Source: Ottelia alismoides (taxonomy: Eukaryota; Streptophyta; Magnoliopsida; Alismatales; Hydrocharitaceae). From it: 64,000 nucleotides of DNA. Positions 37,084 to 50,625 of this stretch are shown piece after piece. Location: the NCBI GenBank assembly GCA_037367405.1, contig JAZKJV010002957.1:248001-312000 (forward strand), written 5' to 3'. The position numbers and the translations under genes were made by a program. The notes below the pieces were generated by a model. That model did not search any database. It was not told the DNA's origin and saw nothing but the letters and a program-made list of their open reading frames with translations. Position 1 is the first letter of the stretch. Every line of letters begins with the position of its first letter.

Positions 37084-37504
37084 CACGACTCACCTTTATT
37101 TATTTGGCGAATTCTGTATTATTTTTTCTATGAATATTTTCAAAATTTGCAGGTCTTCTCTTCATGTATTTTTGCATCATTTCTGTCGATTATTTTTTTG
37201 CTATTTTTTTAACATTTTTCTTTGTGGTAGGGCTCATGAGGATTGAGGACGCTAGATCTCTATGGAGGTGTGGAGTTGGGAGCTTATGCTAAGAAGGTCA
37301 CAAAAGAAAAGATGAAGAATTCAAGGAACATTAGTCAGCTCCTCATGCATTTTTCTATTGTAAAAAACTGTATCTTGAGCATTTTTAGCGGTCCTCATTT
37401 GAGGTCTCGCGCGTGTAAAAAAAATAAAAAAAGAACATGCACGCATCCATCCACTTACCCCACCACCTTCTATGTATATTTCACACAATCATCCTTCCCC
37501 CTAC
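37084..37504 (+). other. Leader of element F (truncated by copia C)
   Basis: Matches the leader of E on the opposite strand (about 14130-14515), including GGGCTCATGAGGATTGAGGA-type sequence. The open stretch 37243-37575 crosses the insertion edge and is not a gene. CCTAC at 37500-37504 is the candidate target duplication of C. Confidence 0.7.
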
Positions 37505-40093
37505 TGTTGGACATGCGAGCCCATGGCGAGCCATTATGCAATAATTGTTATTGCGAATATCATTCCCTGAGCTGAATGAAGAGGAACTAATTTGCATAAT
37601 ATGTCCCTTAGTACAATTAGGGTTATGTACCATGGACGTCTTAATGATCATACAATGGTTGATTCAATTATTGAATCATAGAGGCCGTGCTTGGATGAAT
37701 AATCTAAAGAGTTAGATTGAGGACTCATCGAGCAATATCAAATGATTATTAAGAAATGATCTCCAGCCTGAGTAGGAGATGGCAATCCTTTCTCATTTGG
37801 CTGATATCTAACCGACCTCTTGATGCAGGTCCTCAGCATAGGAAAGAGATTTGGATGTGTTAGATAAGTTAGGTCAAAGAGTTGACTTAAAGAGATCGAG
37901 ATAACCAAAGATCTATGTCGTATGCTATCATGATATAGGCACGTATCCTCTGACCGGAGAAAGAATTGTTACTATATGTCTGAGTATGTACATTTGACAG
38001 ACCACTAGGTTGATGTTCTAATCAAGGTCTATACACCGGCGCGTCGGTGTGCATGCAAGGGCATATGAGTAATACGATCTCTCAAAAGGATCATACAGGT
38101 TCATTACTGAACCGGAAGACATGAGCTCACTCATAAGATATTGGGAAAAATCAAATTTCGTGCACGATCATCTCTCTTTGAAAGCTTGACTGAATTTGTA
38201 AGTTTGATATATGCTTTTGGAAAGTATATGATCAAGACCTAGGTATGATATATGCTTTTGGAAAGTATATGATCGATACCGACTCCCAATGATCAAATAA
38301 GAAACTTAATGATAAAACCATAAAGTAGACAGTGTAAAATTGGTCTAATACTTCAGGTTTATTCTGGGTCTTCCAGTATGCATGATGTGCAGTTATGGGA
38401 ATACCTATGGGTGATGTGATCATAAACGATTGTATAACAATGACACTTCCATTCCTAGGTAGTGATGAAACGGGTTCTGGATTTTTGTGACTCCTCTTAG
38501 TAGAGAAGTGATCTGAACCTGGTCCAAATATTGGACATTGATCTGAATGTGATTCAGATGCAATGAGAAGAATAGATTTGCGGTCTTGATTTAATCAATG
38601 TCTATTAGAGGTTCGCAAGATCTAGATTTGAGATATGATCTCAATATCGAAGTCAATATACATGGAACAACACAATCGCACTGTCCTTATCTCCAAGTAT
38701 ACGCGAAGAAAGCGCATTATCCTTGAAAAGAGATAAGGATAATTTCATTATTGATATTATAAATCCGAGAATTGAGAAATTGATAATTAAATGTGATTTA
38801 ACTATCATGAATAATATGAATTGGATTCATCTTATAAGGAGAGTTGTCTTAGATAATTAAATGTGACTTAATTATCAAAGATGTGAATAATGTGAATGTG
38901 ATTCATATTATTTGGGCACATGAGAATAGAGATTCAAGATGACTAAATGTGATTTAATTATCATAGATATGAATAATGTGGATAGCACTATCCACATTAG
39001 TCATATATATTATAAATATTATTTATAATATATAAGAGAGAGCTATTTGTAATTTATATTTATTAATTAAATGTTGATGTGAATTGGATTCACATTGAAC
39101 AATTAATTGAAAATGTAATTCACATTTTATTTTGGCTTGTGAATGTGATTCACAATTTTCCATTGTCAAGATTATAATATTCACAAAATAATTATGAAGT
39201 ATTTTTGTAGAGTAATCTACAATAAGTGTTGTTGGAAATCTTGGAGATTTCCATGGAATAATGTAATCTCATGAGATTACATGAGATTGCCACCAATTCC
39301 CATATTGTGGAAGGAGGTAATCTTTATTCCATAATCTCCATGTTTGATTGATTTAATTTTGGGATTGATTTATATTGATTTATAAATATATATTTAATAT
39401 AATTAAATTAATTTTTGTCATGTTTTTACAACAAAATTTGTCCATTAAAAGAAACACAAATCTGTGAGCCATTCGATTTGTGTTGTCCATAGATTGAGAT
39501 CCATGGATCCCAAAATATTATAAAAGGAGAGGCACCCTCTTTGATCTTCTTTACACAACAACTTCATATGCTCTCCCTCTTTCTCTCATTCTCTACATGC
39601 CCTCTCTCTCTCTTGTGGCCATCCACCATGGAGCACTAGAGAGAGTCACTATCGCTGCAGCGTCGCCGTTATGCTGTCGGATTGTTTGCTTGTGGATCTC
39701 CGTCTCCTTTGATGCGCCTCGCTCATGAAGAATACATCGAATCTCATGTGACGAGATCAGGATATTCACCGCTTGGATCATCAACATGGATTGCGAGAAG
39801 CACGCGTTTCATCAATGCATTCGCAAGCGTCTCCTCCATCGGATTGGACTTGAGACTGGAGGTCTCTTCGTATAGAGACTCGATCGCAACCACGCTTCAA
39901 CTGGTAATCCTAATACTTGCTTTTGATTTAGATGAAATGATCCGAGAAGTGTTCTTGGATCATGTGGTTTCATCGCATGAAATTTTTTTAATTTCTGTTG
40001 CCTCGAGCAACTAGTTCGACTAGTCGCTCCCGATCACATACGATGCGATCCTCACGCTTCTGTGATGCGCTTAAGGATCTTCCCATATCTTCA
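37505..40093 (+). repeat. 5' LTR of copia C
   Basis: Starts TGTTGGACATGCGAG. Shared in order with 44974-46786, including GGAGATTTCCATGGAATAATG near 39246/46697. A TATA-like TATTATAAAAGGAGAGGCACC lies near 39517, with a CT-rich stretch after it. The end is placed at TTCA (40093), two bases before the PBS. The part after 39334 has no partner because the 3' LTR is cut. Confidence 0.8.
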
Positions 40094-40095
40094 AG

Positions 40096-40108
40096 TGATA
40101 TAAGAGCC
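40096..40108 (+). other. PBS of copia C, initiator tRNA-Met type (degenerate)
   Basis: TGATATAAGAGCC, against the usual TGGTATCAGAGCC of plant copia elements. Confidence 0.7.
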
Positions 40109-42639
40109 TTAGGTCGGAGGTTTTGGATGTGATCCATAAACCTTGAAAGACTTGGGTTCGTTAGGGTTTGTGAAAGTTTTATTACATTTTATTTTCGAAC
40201 CCTGTTTTATGTGATTTTTCCGTTCTTTTTAAGACATTTAAAAAAGAAAATAATACTTATATTTCGTTCCCCATTAAATAAGGAAACCGTAGGATCTGAG
40301 TTTGTATGATTTTGAATCCGGTTGCTCATGTTATGATCATTTTAGTGAACATGTATCCACTGTTTCGGGGACTGCAAATCATGACATAATTAAAGAGTTA
40401 ATTACTGATTTGAAATACCTAGAGAGGGGTGAAAATTACTTAGATTCTATTGTAAATCAAATTATCAAACTTTGAAAACTTATTTTGTATGATTTGCATT
40501 TAAATTGATTTAGATATGGTAATTTTAATGAGGGTCACTGTTGAAAATTACTTTCCTAATCAATAACCTTGTGATTGTCATTTAATTGATTAATGAAATT
40601 AAATGGTTTAATTTCCTTGAATAATTATAGATAAATATTATTGAAATATATGAAGATAATTATTTCCTTAAATGACATTGACTTAACCAATAATTTACTA
40701 GATGTGATATAGATCACAAATTGATTACATTATCTACATGATCGACATCCAACAAACAAAGTTGCTTGAGTAGGATTGAGGATTTGTCTAGCAAATATCC
40801 TTATAATATTAATCAAAATTGTTATGATTACCATTATATGGTATAACTTCGGTTGAAAAATCGATTATCAACTCAAGTATACAATGATCAATTTGTCATT
40901 ATACTTTCCTAAGGTGGATATGGTGTGTAGTCGAGGAGCGTTGGGGTTGCAGGTTGCACCGTGTGCGGTCTGTCCCAGTCCCGTCGGTACTGGCCATGAC
41001 AATGGGTAGGGACTCGATAATACAGGAGAGATCATGGTGTATTTTTCTAATTATTAAAATTTGAATTATCATCTCAGGGGTGGTGGACCCGAGTGTTAAA
41101 AACCAAATTTGGAAATGCAAGTTGGACTTGCAAGGAGGAATGTATTCCAGCTTCTTTTTATCCGAGTTACAGGTTCTCATATTATAGGGATGTAACAAAG
41201 ATAAGGAAGGAGGTCCCAAATCTTGTTCGAGATATAATGGTAAGTATATCTCTTACATTGAAAGTGATTAAGGGAATAAACTTTCAGTGTTGACAAGGCA
41301 AGACAACTTTGATATAAAAATTCCTAAATCAAAGTAATATATATTTATGCAAATTTCTTTTTTTAGATAATCCTTCATTAAATCCACTCAATACTGTACT
41401 CAGTAATAACCATTAAATTATCATGGATTGGATTCATGATCAAGATATTGTACTTGTAGTGGTTACATAATGTATATGGTTGCAATGTGCAAGTTTCCTC
41501 ATAATAATGAGGAATGACAATTAAATAAACAATAGATCTACAACCCTAGGGTTTGGATGTCTCTATAGTCTTGATCTCTCATCGAATGTACTTTGGAAGT
41601 GACATGTCAATGATGATCGTAGTTGTCGAATCATTGTAAAATCTAAGAAGATGTTTTTGACATGCATATGTGCTCTTGACATTTAATCATGAGTGACATG
41701 GTTCTCTGCATCATGCAGGATGGTAGCTCTGTAAGAGATGATGTACTCAAAATATTTGAGTACCTACCTGAATCAAGAATTTTAAGAGTTAAGATGGATG
41801 TAGATATGATAAGTGTCATCATTCTACTGTCTATACTATAGTCATTCATGAACCTCCATAATATTCATATTGTATGAATTGAATGAAGCATGTATAAATG
41901 TTGAAATACTCTTATATTGAAATCTTTTGAATTCAACATAAGAGATCCTTTGTCTTAAGCAATGGTTGTTGATAGATGAAGGGAGCGCAATGGAAGTGTG
42001 GGTCTGACCCATGTGAAAAGGAAAGTCAAAGAGTTGACTATACTTCTGTGACTTCCATATGGCATCCAAAGAGTTGTATGAATGTCAATACTGCAATAAG
42101 ACGATGTGTTGATAGTATGATTATCACGTCTATCTGGAATCCTTAGAGAAGTACTCGGATAGTGCATCGAATTAATCTACATCTACATATAATCATTGAA
42201 ATTGACTTTCTTATTTGATAAGATCAAAGTCTATTAATTGTATATCATTCTTCTAATGATATTTACAATTGGTTGCATATGTATTCGAAGAGTAGAATTT
42301 GATCTTTAGGTTTAATAGTCATCTACATGGATATTGATGCAATTGTTGCAACAATCTCTATTGGATAGATAGACTTCATATTTTCAGTGGGAGTGTCCTT
42401 AGTCTTAGAGAATGACTCTATGACCTGGATACTAGAATATACTCATAATTTATTTCTAAATGTTGGAAGTAAACATGAATTCTGGAACCTATCATAGTGA
42501 ATTATGATGGATATATTTCAGATCGTAATCTAACATCTAGTGGACTCTACTAAATTAGAAAATTAATGAATAGTTCACTAAGATTTCTGATACATAAAAT
42601 TAATCCTTTAAAGATCAATTGGAGGATGAAGATCATTTG
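40109..42639 (+). other. C: former gag/protease region, unreadable
   Basis: Expected place of gag and protease. Stops are frequent in all frames; I could not recognise capsid or zinc-knuckle motifs. Confidence 0.45.
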
Positions 42640-43020
42640 ACAATGATCTAGCATCAAACCTTGGACATATATCTATTGATGAGATCAACATATTGGCAAG
42701 ATATAAAACATTATAATGTCTAAAAGTTCAAGTCTTACATACTTGTGAATAATTGTATTAAAAAGTAGAAATTGTCTAATGCACCCTTCTCTGAGAATGG
42801 TGTAAGATGTCAAGGTATTCAATATCTCATGCATATTGATGCATATGGATCATCTATATCATGATAAACATTGATGGTATGTGGTATCATTCGATGATTA
42901 TGTATGATATGAGATTTCTTCCCTTCATTTTAGAAAACTTTGAAATGTTCAAAGTTTTCACATTTTTTGGTTTAGAACCAAGGTTTGAAGGAAGACGAAA
43001 TGAATTTGATCTAATCTAGG
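42640..43020 (+). pseudogene. pol: C: GAG-pre-integrase and integrase start
   Basis: Around 42648 the sequence reads, with small corrections of frame, like L-x-H-x-x-L-G-H-I-S followed by a C-x(n)-K pattern and L-M-H-I-D-A-Y-G, the copia zinc region and first catalytic Asp. E-N-F-E-M-F-K near 42945 matches the later F-E-K-F-K stretch. Heavily decayed. Confidence 0.55.
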
Positions 43021-43639
43021 TAGTCAGTACCTATTAGATGAATTCATGAAATACCTTATGGAGAAAGGAATATCATTCCTATCTCACTCCTCTTAATACA
43101 CCTAAACTCAATAGAGTTGTAGGAAGATACAATTGATCATGTGTAACATGATTTGATCAATGATGAATCTTAGCATAATTACCTCTTAGTTTCCGAGGTA
43201 TATATGTAGTAGAGACTACAATATATATCCTTAATAGAGTTCCATGCACGTTAGCAGGAATCTAGCACTAGAGAGTACTACTTCATTAGGAAAATAAAGG
43301 CTGGTATTGGATACCTACTTTATGACATCGAGATTCTTAAAAGATCTCATCTCTGAGAATGTAATTCTTAGAGAATAACTCTCTTGAGAATCAAGATGAA
43401 AATGAAGTAAAGGAACTCATTGAATCTTGAGAAGATAATGAGGCTCCTGGAATCGGAAACTAAAAGGATAATAAAAGATGAAACACTTATACCTCTTCAA
43501 ATGAGTTTGAGGACAGTTTCCATGTGTTAGAAACATCTACAATGACCTGACTTCATGTGATGAAGCCTATAAAGATCATGTCATGGAAAGATGGATGTTG
43601 GCAATAAAAGTCTAAAGTAGACTTGAAATACAAGTGTTG

Positions 43640-44270
43640 TATATGAACTCTAGAGGATCCACCTATATGGGTAATACCTGTTAAGGTATAAATGGATCTT
43701 CAAGAGAAAGAGGGAACCTGATGAGAAGGTAGAAACCTTCAAAGTACAATTCGTATCCACAATATACACACCAAAGAGAAGACATCACTTGCGATGAGAC
43801 TTGCTCTCTAGTGACCATGCTTAAACTCATCAGATCATTGTTGACTGTAGCTACACAACTTGACTTTGACATCTCAAGATGGAAGTCAAGATTGTATTCC
43901 TCTATGAATACCTCAATGAGGATATTCACATGAAGTAGCCCCAAGGCTTCTTGGTTGAGGAAAGCAAGGTGTGCAAAATAAAGAAATCCATCAATACACT
44001 CAAAAAAATAAGCTTCTTGTAGTTGGGACATAAGATTTGATAAAATTATAAATGTTATAATTTCAGATAGAATCTTGATGAACCATGTGGAGCTCAGTAG
44101 GAGTAACATTGTGTTCATCATGCTAAATGTAGATAATATCCTAATCATTTGGAATGATAATACGTGTTTTATAATCTGGCTATTCCATGCATTGAGATAT
44201 GATCTCAAGGATACATCTTGTATATTAGTTCTGAAGGTGTTCAGAAGCAAAGAGAAGAGGGTATTAGGAC
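43640..44270 (+). pseudogene. pol: C: copia reverse transcriptase
   Basis: K-W-I-F-K-R-K-R (about 43690), the region equivalent to Q-M-D-V-K-T-A-F-L-N-G (about 43870), P-Q-G-F (about 43940), and F-I-M-L-N-V-D-N-I-L-I-I with the catalytic YVDD changed to N-V-D-N (44111-44150). An open frame of 189 codons on the opposite strand (44250-43681) is only its shadow. Confidence 0.75.
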
Positions 44271-44960
44271 CGTCGCATTAGTGATACACCTTGGATATGT
44301 TCCATCTTCTGGAAAACCCCGAGTAAGGCTTCCTTCCCTTAAGATATGGTACTGACCTATCTGAAGGGATAACACCACAAAGAGTTGATGAAATAAATGC
44401 TAAAACTGCTTGCCCATGTGCATCAATTGCAAGAAGCCGAGTATATGCTAGATGTGTACAAAAGCCAGATGTCTGCCATGTAGTGAGAGTAGTAAACTAT
44501 TACCAATCCTACTATGGAAATAAAACACTTGATTGCAGTAATAACAATATCTTCAAAGAAGACAAGAATTTTGAGATAGTGATCTCAAAGTCTTATCTTC
44601 AAGAACTTAAGACTTTATAGATAGTGATCTGAAAGGTCTTAGATGTGGATACCTTAAGAGATAGAGATATCCAGGAATAAGGCTATTATGATAAGGATTA
44701 TGGAAATACTGGTTATGATAATTATTGAGTTGTAGTATCAAGGATACTATAACTGACAAGATTGAGTATTGGTTGCATAAGATTCAACATTCGCATTGAA
44801 TGCGAGCACAGTTACTGGGGGATATGTAAGTGCCATAAAAGGACTTGGCGTAGTCTCTTGGGAACAGAGTGACAGTTCAGCTTACCTAGATATTTTCTAA
44901 ATAGCATATGATTGCCACATGAATTTGGGTTTAAATATTAGCCCATTAATGACTCTTTGG
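44271..44960 (+). pseudogene. pol: C: RT end and RNase H remains
   Basis: 44430-44530 matches at DNA level the copia stretch coding for Y-A-M-L-C-T-R-P-D-I-C-Y-A-V, with stops. The RNase H part (44560-44960) is barely readable. A degraded purine tract GTTAGTGAGAGAT (44961-44973) precedes the LTR. Confidence 0.6.
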
Positions 44961-44973
44961 GTTAGTGAGAGAT

Positions 44974-46786
44974 TGCTGGACATGCGAGTCCACGACGAGC
45001 CATTATGCAATAAATGATATTACGAATATCATTGCCCGAGCTGAAATAAAAAATAACTAATTTGCATAATAGGTCCCTTAGTACAATTAGGGTTATGTAC
45101 CATGACCATCTTAATGATTATACAGCTGTTGATTCAATTATTGAATCATAGAGGCTGGTGCTTGGATGAATATCTAAAGAGTTAGATTGAGGACTCATCG
45201 AGCACCGTCAAATGATTGTTAAGAGATGATATCCAGCATGAGTAGGGGATGAAAATCTTTTCTCATTTGGCTGATATCTAACTGACCTGTTGATGTAGGT
45301 CCTCTACATAGGAATACATATTTGGAGGTGTTAGATAAGTTAGGTCAAAAAGTTGACTTAACGAGATCGAGATAACCAAAGACCTATGTCATATGATGTC
45401 ACGATATAGGCACACATCCTCTGACCGGAGAAAAATGTATTACTATATGTCTGAGTATGTACATTTGGCAGACCAATAAGTTGATGACCTAATCAAGGTC
45501 TATACACCGACGCGTTGGTGTGCATGCAAGGGCATATGAGTAATACGATCACTCAAAGGGATCATACAGGTTTATTGCCGAACCGGAAGACATGAGATCA
45601 CTCATAAGATATTGGAAAGAATCAAATTCCATGCACGGTTTTCTCGCTTTAGAAGCTTGACTGAATTTGTAGATTTGGTATATACTTTTGGAAAGTATAT
45701 GATCAAGACCTAGGTATGATAAATTTTTTGAAAATTATATGATAGATATCGACTCTCAATGATCAAATGAGAAACTTAATGATAAAACCATGAAATAGAC
45801 AGTGTAAAATTGATCTAATACTTTAGATTTATTTTGGGTCTTCCAATATGCAGGATGTACAGGTGTTGAGAATATCTAAGGGTGATGTGATCATAAACGA
45901 TTATATAACCATGACGCTTCCATTCCTAGGGAGTGATGAAACGGCTCTGGATTTTAGTGACTCCTTTTAGTAAAGAAGTGATCTGAGCTTGGTCCAAATA
46001 TTGGACATTGATCTGAATGTGATTCAGATGCAATGAGAAGAATAGATTTGCGGTCTTGATTTAATCAAGCATCTATGAGAGGTCCGCAAGATCTGGATTT
46101 GAGATGTGATCGCAATATCCAAGTCACTATACGTAGAACAATACAATCACCATGTCCTTATCTCCAATTATTCGCAGAGAAAGTGCATTATCCTTGAAAG
46201 AGTTCGGGATATATCCGAGCATTGAGAAAATTGATAATTAAATGTTATTTAATTATCATGAATAATATGATTTTGATTCATATTATAAGCAGAGTTGTCT
46301 TAGATAATTAAATGCGATTTAATTATCACAGATGTGAATAATGTGAATGTGATTCATATTATTTGAGCATATGAGAATACATATCCAAGATAATTAAATG
46401 TGATTTAATTATCATGAATATGAATAATGTGGATAATACTATCAATATTAATCATATATATTACAAATTTGATTTATAATATATAAGAGAGAGCTATTTG
46501 TAATTTATATTTGTTAGTTAATTGTTGATATGAATTGGATTCACATTGGACAATTAATTGAAAATGTAATTCACATCTTATTTTGGGTTGTGAATTTGAT
46601 TCACAATTTTCCAATGGCAAGATTGCAATATTCACAAAATAATCATGAATTATTTTTGTAGAATAATTTACAACAAGTGTTGTTGGAAATCTTGGAGATT
46701 TCCATGGAATAATGTAATCTCTTGAGATTACATGAGATTGCCACCAACTCCCATATTATGGAAGGAGGCAATCTTCATTCCGTAAT
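44974..46786 (+). repeat. 3' LTR of copia C, truncated
   Basis: Starts TGCTGGACATGCGAG and follows the 5' LTR to CCGTAAT at 46786 (CCATAAT in the 5' LTR near 39330), where gypsy LTR sequence begins. GTAAT (46782-46786) is the candidate target duplication. Confidence 0.85.
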
Positions 46787-48162
46787 TGATAAACACAAAT
46801 TATCGTAGGTCTAAAGAGTATGTCTCACACAAGGCGGAGACAACCGATGTCGATGCGGCGACCCACAATAAAGTGTATTTAATCAACAATTAACCCACAC
46901 TAAAGATCAATGAATTAGAAATAAATGTGGAGTTAAAATTTATTTTTAACTCTGCACAAATGGTGTATAGTGACAAGTATGCAGAGAGTTCGAACACAGG
47001 GAGCAAACAGGGTAGAATCAAACAAATGTGCACAAGTGAATGTGAAGTGTCTACACTAAGCAAGCAAGAAAAGATGTTTTTGTGGGTTTTTAATTTTTAT
47101 TTTTTATTTAATTTTTAATTCTGTATTTTGATTTTTAATTTTCTGAATTTTTTTAATTTTATATTTTATATTTTTTTTTCGATATTGGAAAATATAAGCA
47201 AAGTAATAAAAAGCAAGATAAAATATTTATAGAAATATGCTAAAAGTAATAAAAAATTCAGAAATAAAATGTTTTTGATATTTTTAGGCTTTTTTAATGT
47301 TTTTGTGATTTTTGGAGATTTTTCAAGGTGTTTTTGGTATTTTTAAATACTGAAATTAGGGAAAACAGTGGAAAATGTGCTGGCTGTGAGTAAAATAGGA
47401 ATTAAGATTAGCAAACAACAACCAAAATTTTTCACACTAATTTTCAAATAAATATAATGAAATATAGAGCAAACAGGAACTGAGTTTGCGTTTTTTTTGG
47501 AGTTTTCTACAATTTTATATATTTTTTTGAAGTTTTTGAGTCTTTTTGAATTTTTAAGGTTTTTCTTTTGAGATTTTTAGTGATTTTTAGACTGACACTA
47601 GAATAGGTTAAAACAGACACCAAGTATTTTTTTGGAATTTTTAGAGGTATTTTGATAATTTTTTGGTATTTTCTAAGCTAGACAGTAAATAAAAAGCATG
47701 TTTTTTATTTTTAATAAATAGGAAAATGAAATAAAATTAAAAACTAAAAATATAGCGTGAAAGATCAAGTGCACAGGAGATTAAACCAAATTTTGTGGAA
47801 TTTTTGGACTTAAAATGATACTTTAAATAATTACAACAAGCATCCAAACATTAATTAGGCCTGCCATGGGTATACATGCAATTTCTCAAACATTCAGGGG
47901 CAGACATGCAAATTTCCACAAAAATTTGAACTGAATATTCAATTTATAGCACCAAAATTCAATTACAAAACCCGCCTGGGTGTCCTAGCAATTTTCCCAC
48001 CAGGGCGCATGACTTGCACGCGCCTGGCAAGGACTAAAATGTAATTTTCCAAAAACCTGGGGGCTTACTTGCAATATCTCCAAAAATATAACACGTGGTA
48101 TGAAAGTTTTGGTACTAAAACACAATACACCAAAGGCCGAGGGTACCCTTGCAAAATGCCCA

Positions 48163-48191
48163 CACCTCACGTGAACTGGTCACGTGAGGTG
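48163..48191. promoter_or_regulatory. Twelve-bp G-box palindrome in u0
   Basis: CACCTCACGTGA, loop ACTGG, TCACGTGAGGTG: perfect 12-bp arms, each with CACGTG. Candidate bHLH/bZIP site or cruciform. Confidence 0.4.
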
Positions 48192-48341
48192 ACGTGGCAG
48201 GGGACCTCTACGCAAATAAGTAAACTACGGGGGTGTTTTCGCAAATATTACAAAACTATTACACTACAGACAAGAGTTTAAGACTAAAATATAAATGCAA
48301 AATGCACGGGGGTATCTTGCAAAATTACCCTCGGCGCGCGA

Positions 48342-48509
48342 TCCAACGGCGATGAAGAGGCCACTTAAACACGTGGCGCAATCTGGACGGTCGATGACGC
48401 TTTGCTTCGACATCTGAGATTAGATCTCAGAATGAGATCCAACGGTGGCTGGGCTCGGAAGATCTGACGGTCGATGCGCGATCTGAAACTCCACCTCGAT
48501 CCAACGGTG
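48342..48509 (+). promoter_or_regulatory. Cluster of MSA-like motifs in u0
   Basis: TCCAACGGCG (48342-48351), TCCAACGGTG (48438-48447) and TCCAACGGTG (48500-48509) match YCYAACGGY, with the last base differing from the strict consensus. TCTGACGGTC is nearby. Confidence 0.35.
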
Positions 48510-49019
48510 GCGAAGGCGGATGGAAGAACACGGAGGAGCTCCGGCTGGGTGAAGTTCTCCGAGCTCCTCCGTCCAGCTCCAGCAGCGTTTGGGCTCGCAA
48601 AATGGTTGAGGAGGCTCCGGCAGGTGTCAGCTATCGCCTGGAAGTCCCAAAAATCACCGGCGTGCGCCGGTGCTCTCGCACGGAGGTGGCGGAGCAACGA
48701 GGACCCAGCTTCCTCCGGCGAGGTGTCAAAATTGCTCCAGACACTTCGATATGCTCCAAGACCTGCACGAGAAAATTAAGAAGGTCGAGGGCAAAATGCC
48801 TCGACCTCTTGTGGCTCTCGGGATAGCGTGGAAGGTGAGATAGGTACTCGCCGGAGTAGCGCTCCGGCGAGGTGATCGATGACGTGATTAGGTGGATGAT
48901 TCGATGAGGAATTAAGCGCGAAATGATCCTAAGGTTAACAGGAACGAGAAGGGGATAAATAGAGGGAGAGAACAGCCTCGATGGCCTGGGGCCAGAGGGA
49001 GGTTACCTCGACGGCGAAG

Positions 49020-50625
49020 TGATGACCCCAAAATCTCAAAGACCCGGATGGAGGTAATAAAACAAGGGTCGTTGCGACCCGGATCTCAGAGGATAGGTAT
49101 ATCAAGAAAAAAAATGAACCACTCACAAAATACAAAATCAATACAAGCACAAAAGCGGTCCTGCTAGGAGATTAACCTGGTATAGCACCCAGGGTCGAAC
49201 ACAAGGAGCACGGGTTGGCCAGAGGCCTACGAAGTAGTCGAAATGAACTAAAATAAAGATAAAATATTTTTAGTGATTTTTAATAATTTTTATATTTTTT
49301 TTGGATTTTTAATATGTGAAGAAAATGAGAAAGACTAAAGGGCAATCACACTTTATCAATTTATTTAAAGCATAAAAAATCAAGCAAAAATTCAAGAAAA
49401 AATGTTTTTATGTTTTTTGGGTTTTTAAGTGTTTTTGGTGAATTTTTGATAATTTTCTGAAATGTATTTTATTTTCTAAAAATCAAACAGTGCGAAAAAG
49501 ACAAGGTACTGTCCAGCCAGGTCCAAAATCCAAAAATAAAATATCTAAGGATCTCAGAGGGACCTGGAGGAAATTTTCCTGTATACTAGAGAAAACAAGA
49601 AAAATTTGAGCACCAAAATTATTGTTTTTGGGTTTTTGGATTATTTAGTATGATTTTTATGAGTTTTTAGGTGTTTTTCAATTTTTAGGGTTTTTAAGCA
49701 ATGAAAAATAGCCAAAGTTGGCTAGAAAATCAAGCAACACACAATAAACAGTACCTAATTTTTATAGAATTTTTCAAGGAGTTTTTGTATTTTTTTGGGG
49801 GGTTTTTAAAACTAGACAGTGGCTAAAATGATGGGTTTTGAATTTTTAAAAATAACAAATAAACTAAAAAATGTCCCCCAAAATTCTCAAAAATCCTACA
49901 ACATGGCAGGAGCCATGTGTCAAATTTTCATCGAAATTGGCGGTGAATTGATATTTTATTCAAAAATCACAAGGGGGCACTGTGCACAGGGACCAAAGTG
50001 CAAATACCCAAAGTTCTGGGGGTCCTGGTGCAAAATACCCAAGAAATCACGCGCGAGGCGCGTGTCTGGGGCACTCAGGGACCTATATGTAAGAAAAACA
50101 AGTCCGAGGACCTTTTGGTAACTCGTACCAAAAAGTCCAGGGGCTATGTTGCAAATAACCCGCTCAAAAGGCGCACATGCGCAAATACAACACTCACAAG
50201 GGCATAAATGCAATTATGAAAAAGTTTTCATTCATTAAAGAACATCCAGAACTACAGGGCTAAAGGCGCAAATACACCAAATATACACGTGACGATGCAC
50301 GTGGCTCACACAAACAGGGGCATAAATGCAAATATAAACAAGCGCGAGGTCCAATGTGCAATTTACCCTACGTAAATAAAACTCCTAAAATATTTACAGG
50401 ATTGACACGTAAAACAGAAACTAAGAGGGGGCCTAAGGTAATTTACCCCTTTATTACATCGACGGCTGGATGGTGGACGCGTGGCGGATCTGACGGCTCT
50501 GGTCTCAGGCGCCTCTCTTCTCTTCCGCACGTGGGCCGATCGACGGTGCAGAGGAGGACACGTGGACGATCGAACGGTGCTCAGGTGCTGGTGCCTCTTT
50601 CCTCTGTGCTAACGGTCCGGATCAA
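49020..50625 (-). repeat. Gypsy LTR piece u1 (3' part)
   Basis: Starts TGATGACCCC on the plus strand and tracks the first 1.6 kb of B's LTR, including ATTAACCTGGTATAGC and GGGTCGAACACAAGGAGCA. It breaks off at 50625 where B begins. ATCAA (50621-50625) is the candidate duplication of B. Confidence 0.75.

Larger units (their letters stand above)
37505..46786 (+). mobile_element. Degenerate Ty1/copia element C
   Basis: 5' LTR (37505-40093), initiator-Met-type PBS, stop-riddled internal region with GAG-pre-integrase, integrase, RT and RNase H traces in copia order, then a 3' LTR from 44974 that is cut at 46786 by a gypsy LTR. The two LTRs align over about 1.8 kb with many differences. The protein traces resemble the plant Angela/SIRE-type copia Pol, low certainty on lineage. 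Confidence 0.85.
46787..49019 (-). repeat. Gypsy LTR piece u0 (3' part of an A-type LTR)
   Basis: On the minus strand the LTR end TTTATCA sits exactly at the edge of copia C. The order of T-rich DNA, GC-rich block and G-box palindrome follows LTR A (5435 onward). The stretch around 46957-47025 is identical to A. It stops mid-LTR at 49019, where the next LTR begins. CGAAG (49015-49019) is the candidate duplication of that insertion. Confidence 0.8.

Noticed and set aside
43681..44250. 189-codon open frame on the minus strand within copia C
   Set aside because: It is antisense to recognisable copia RT on the plus strand and resembles no family.
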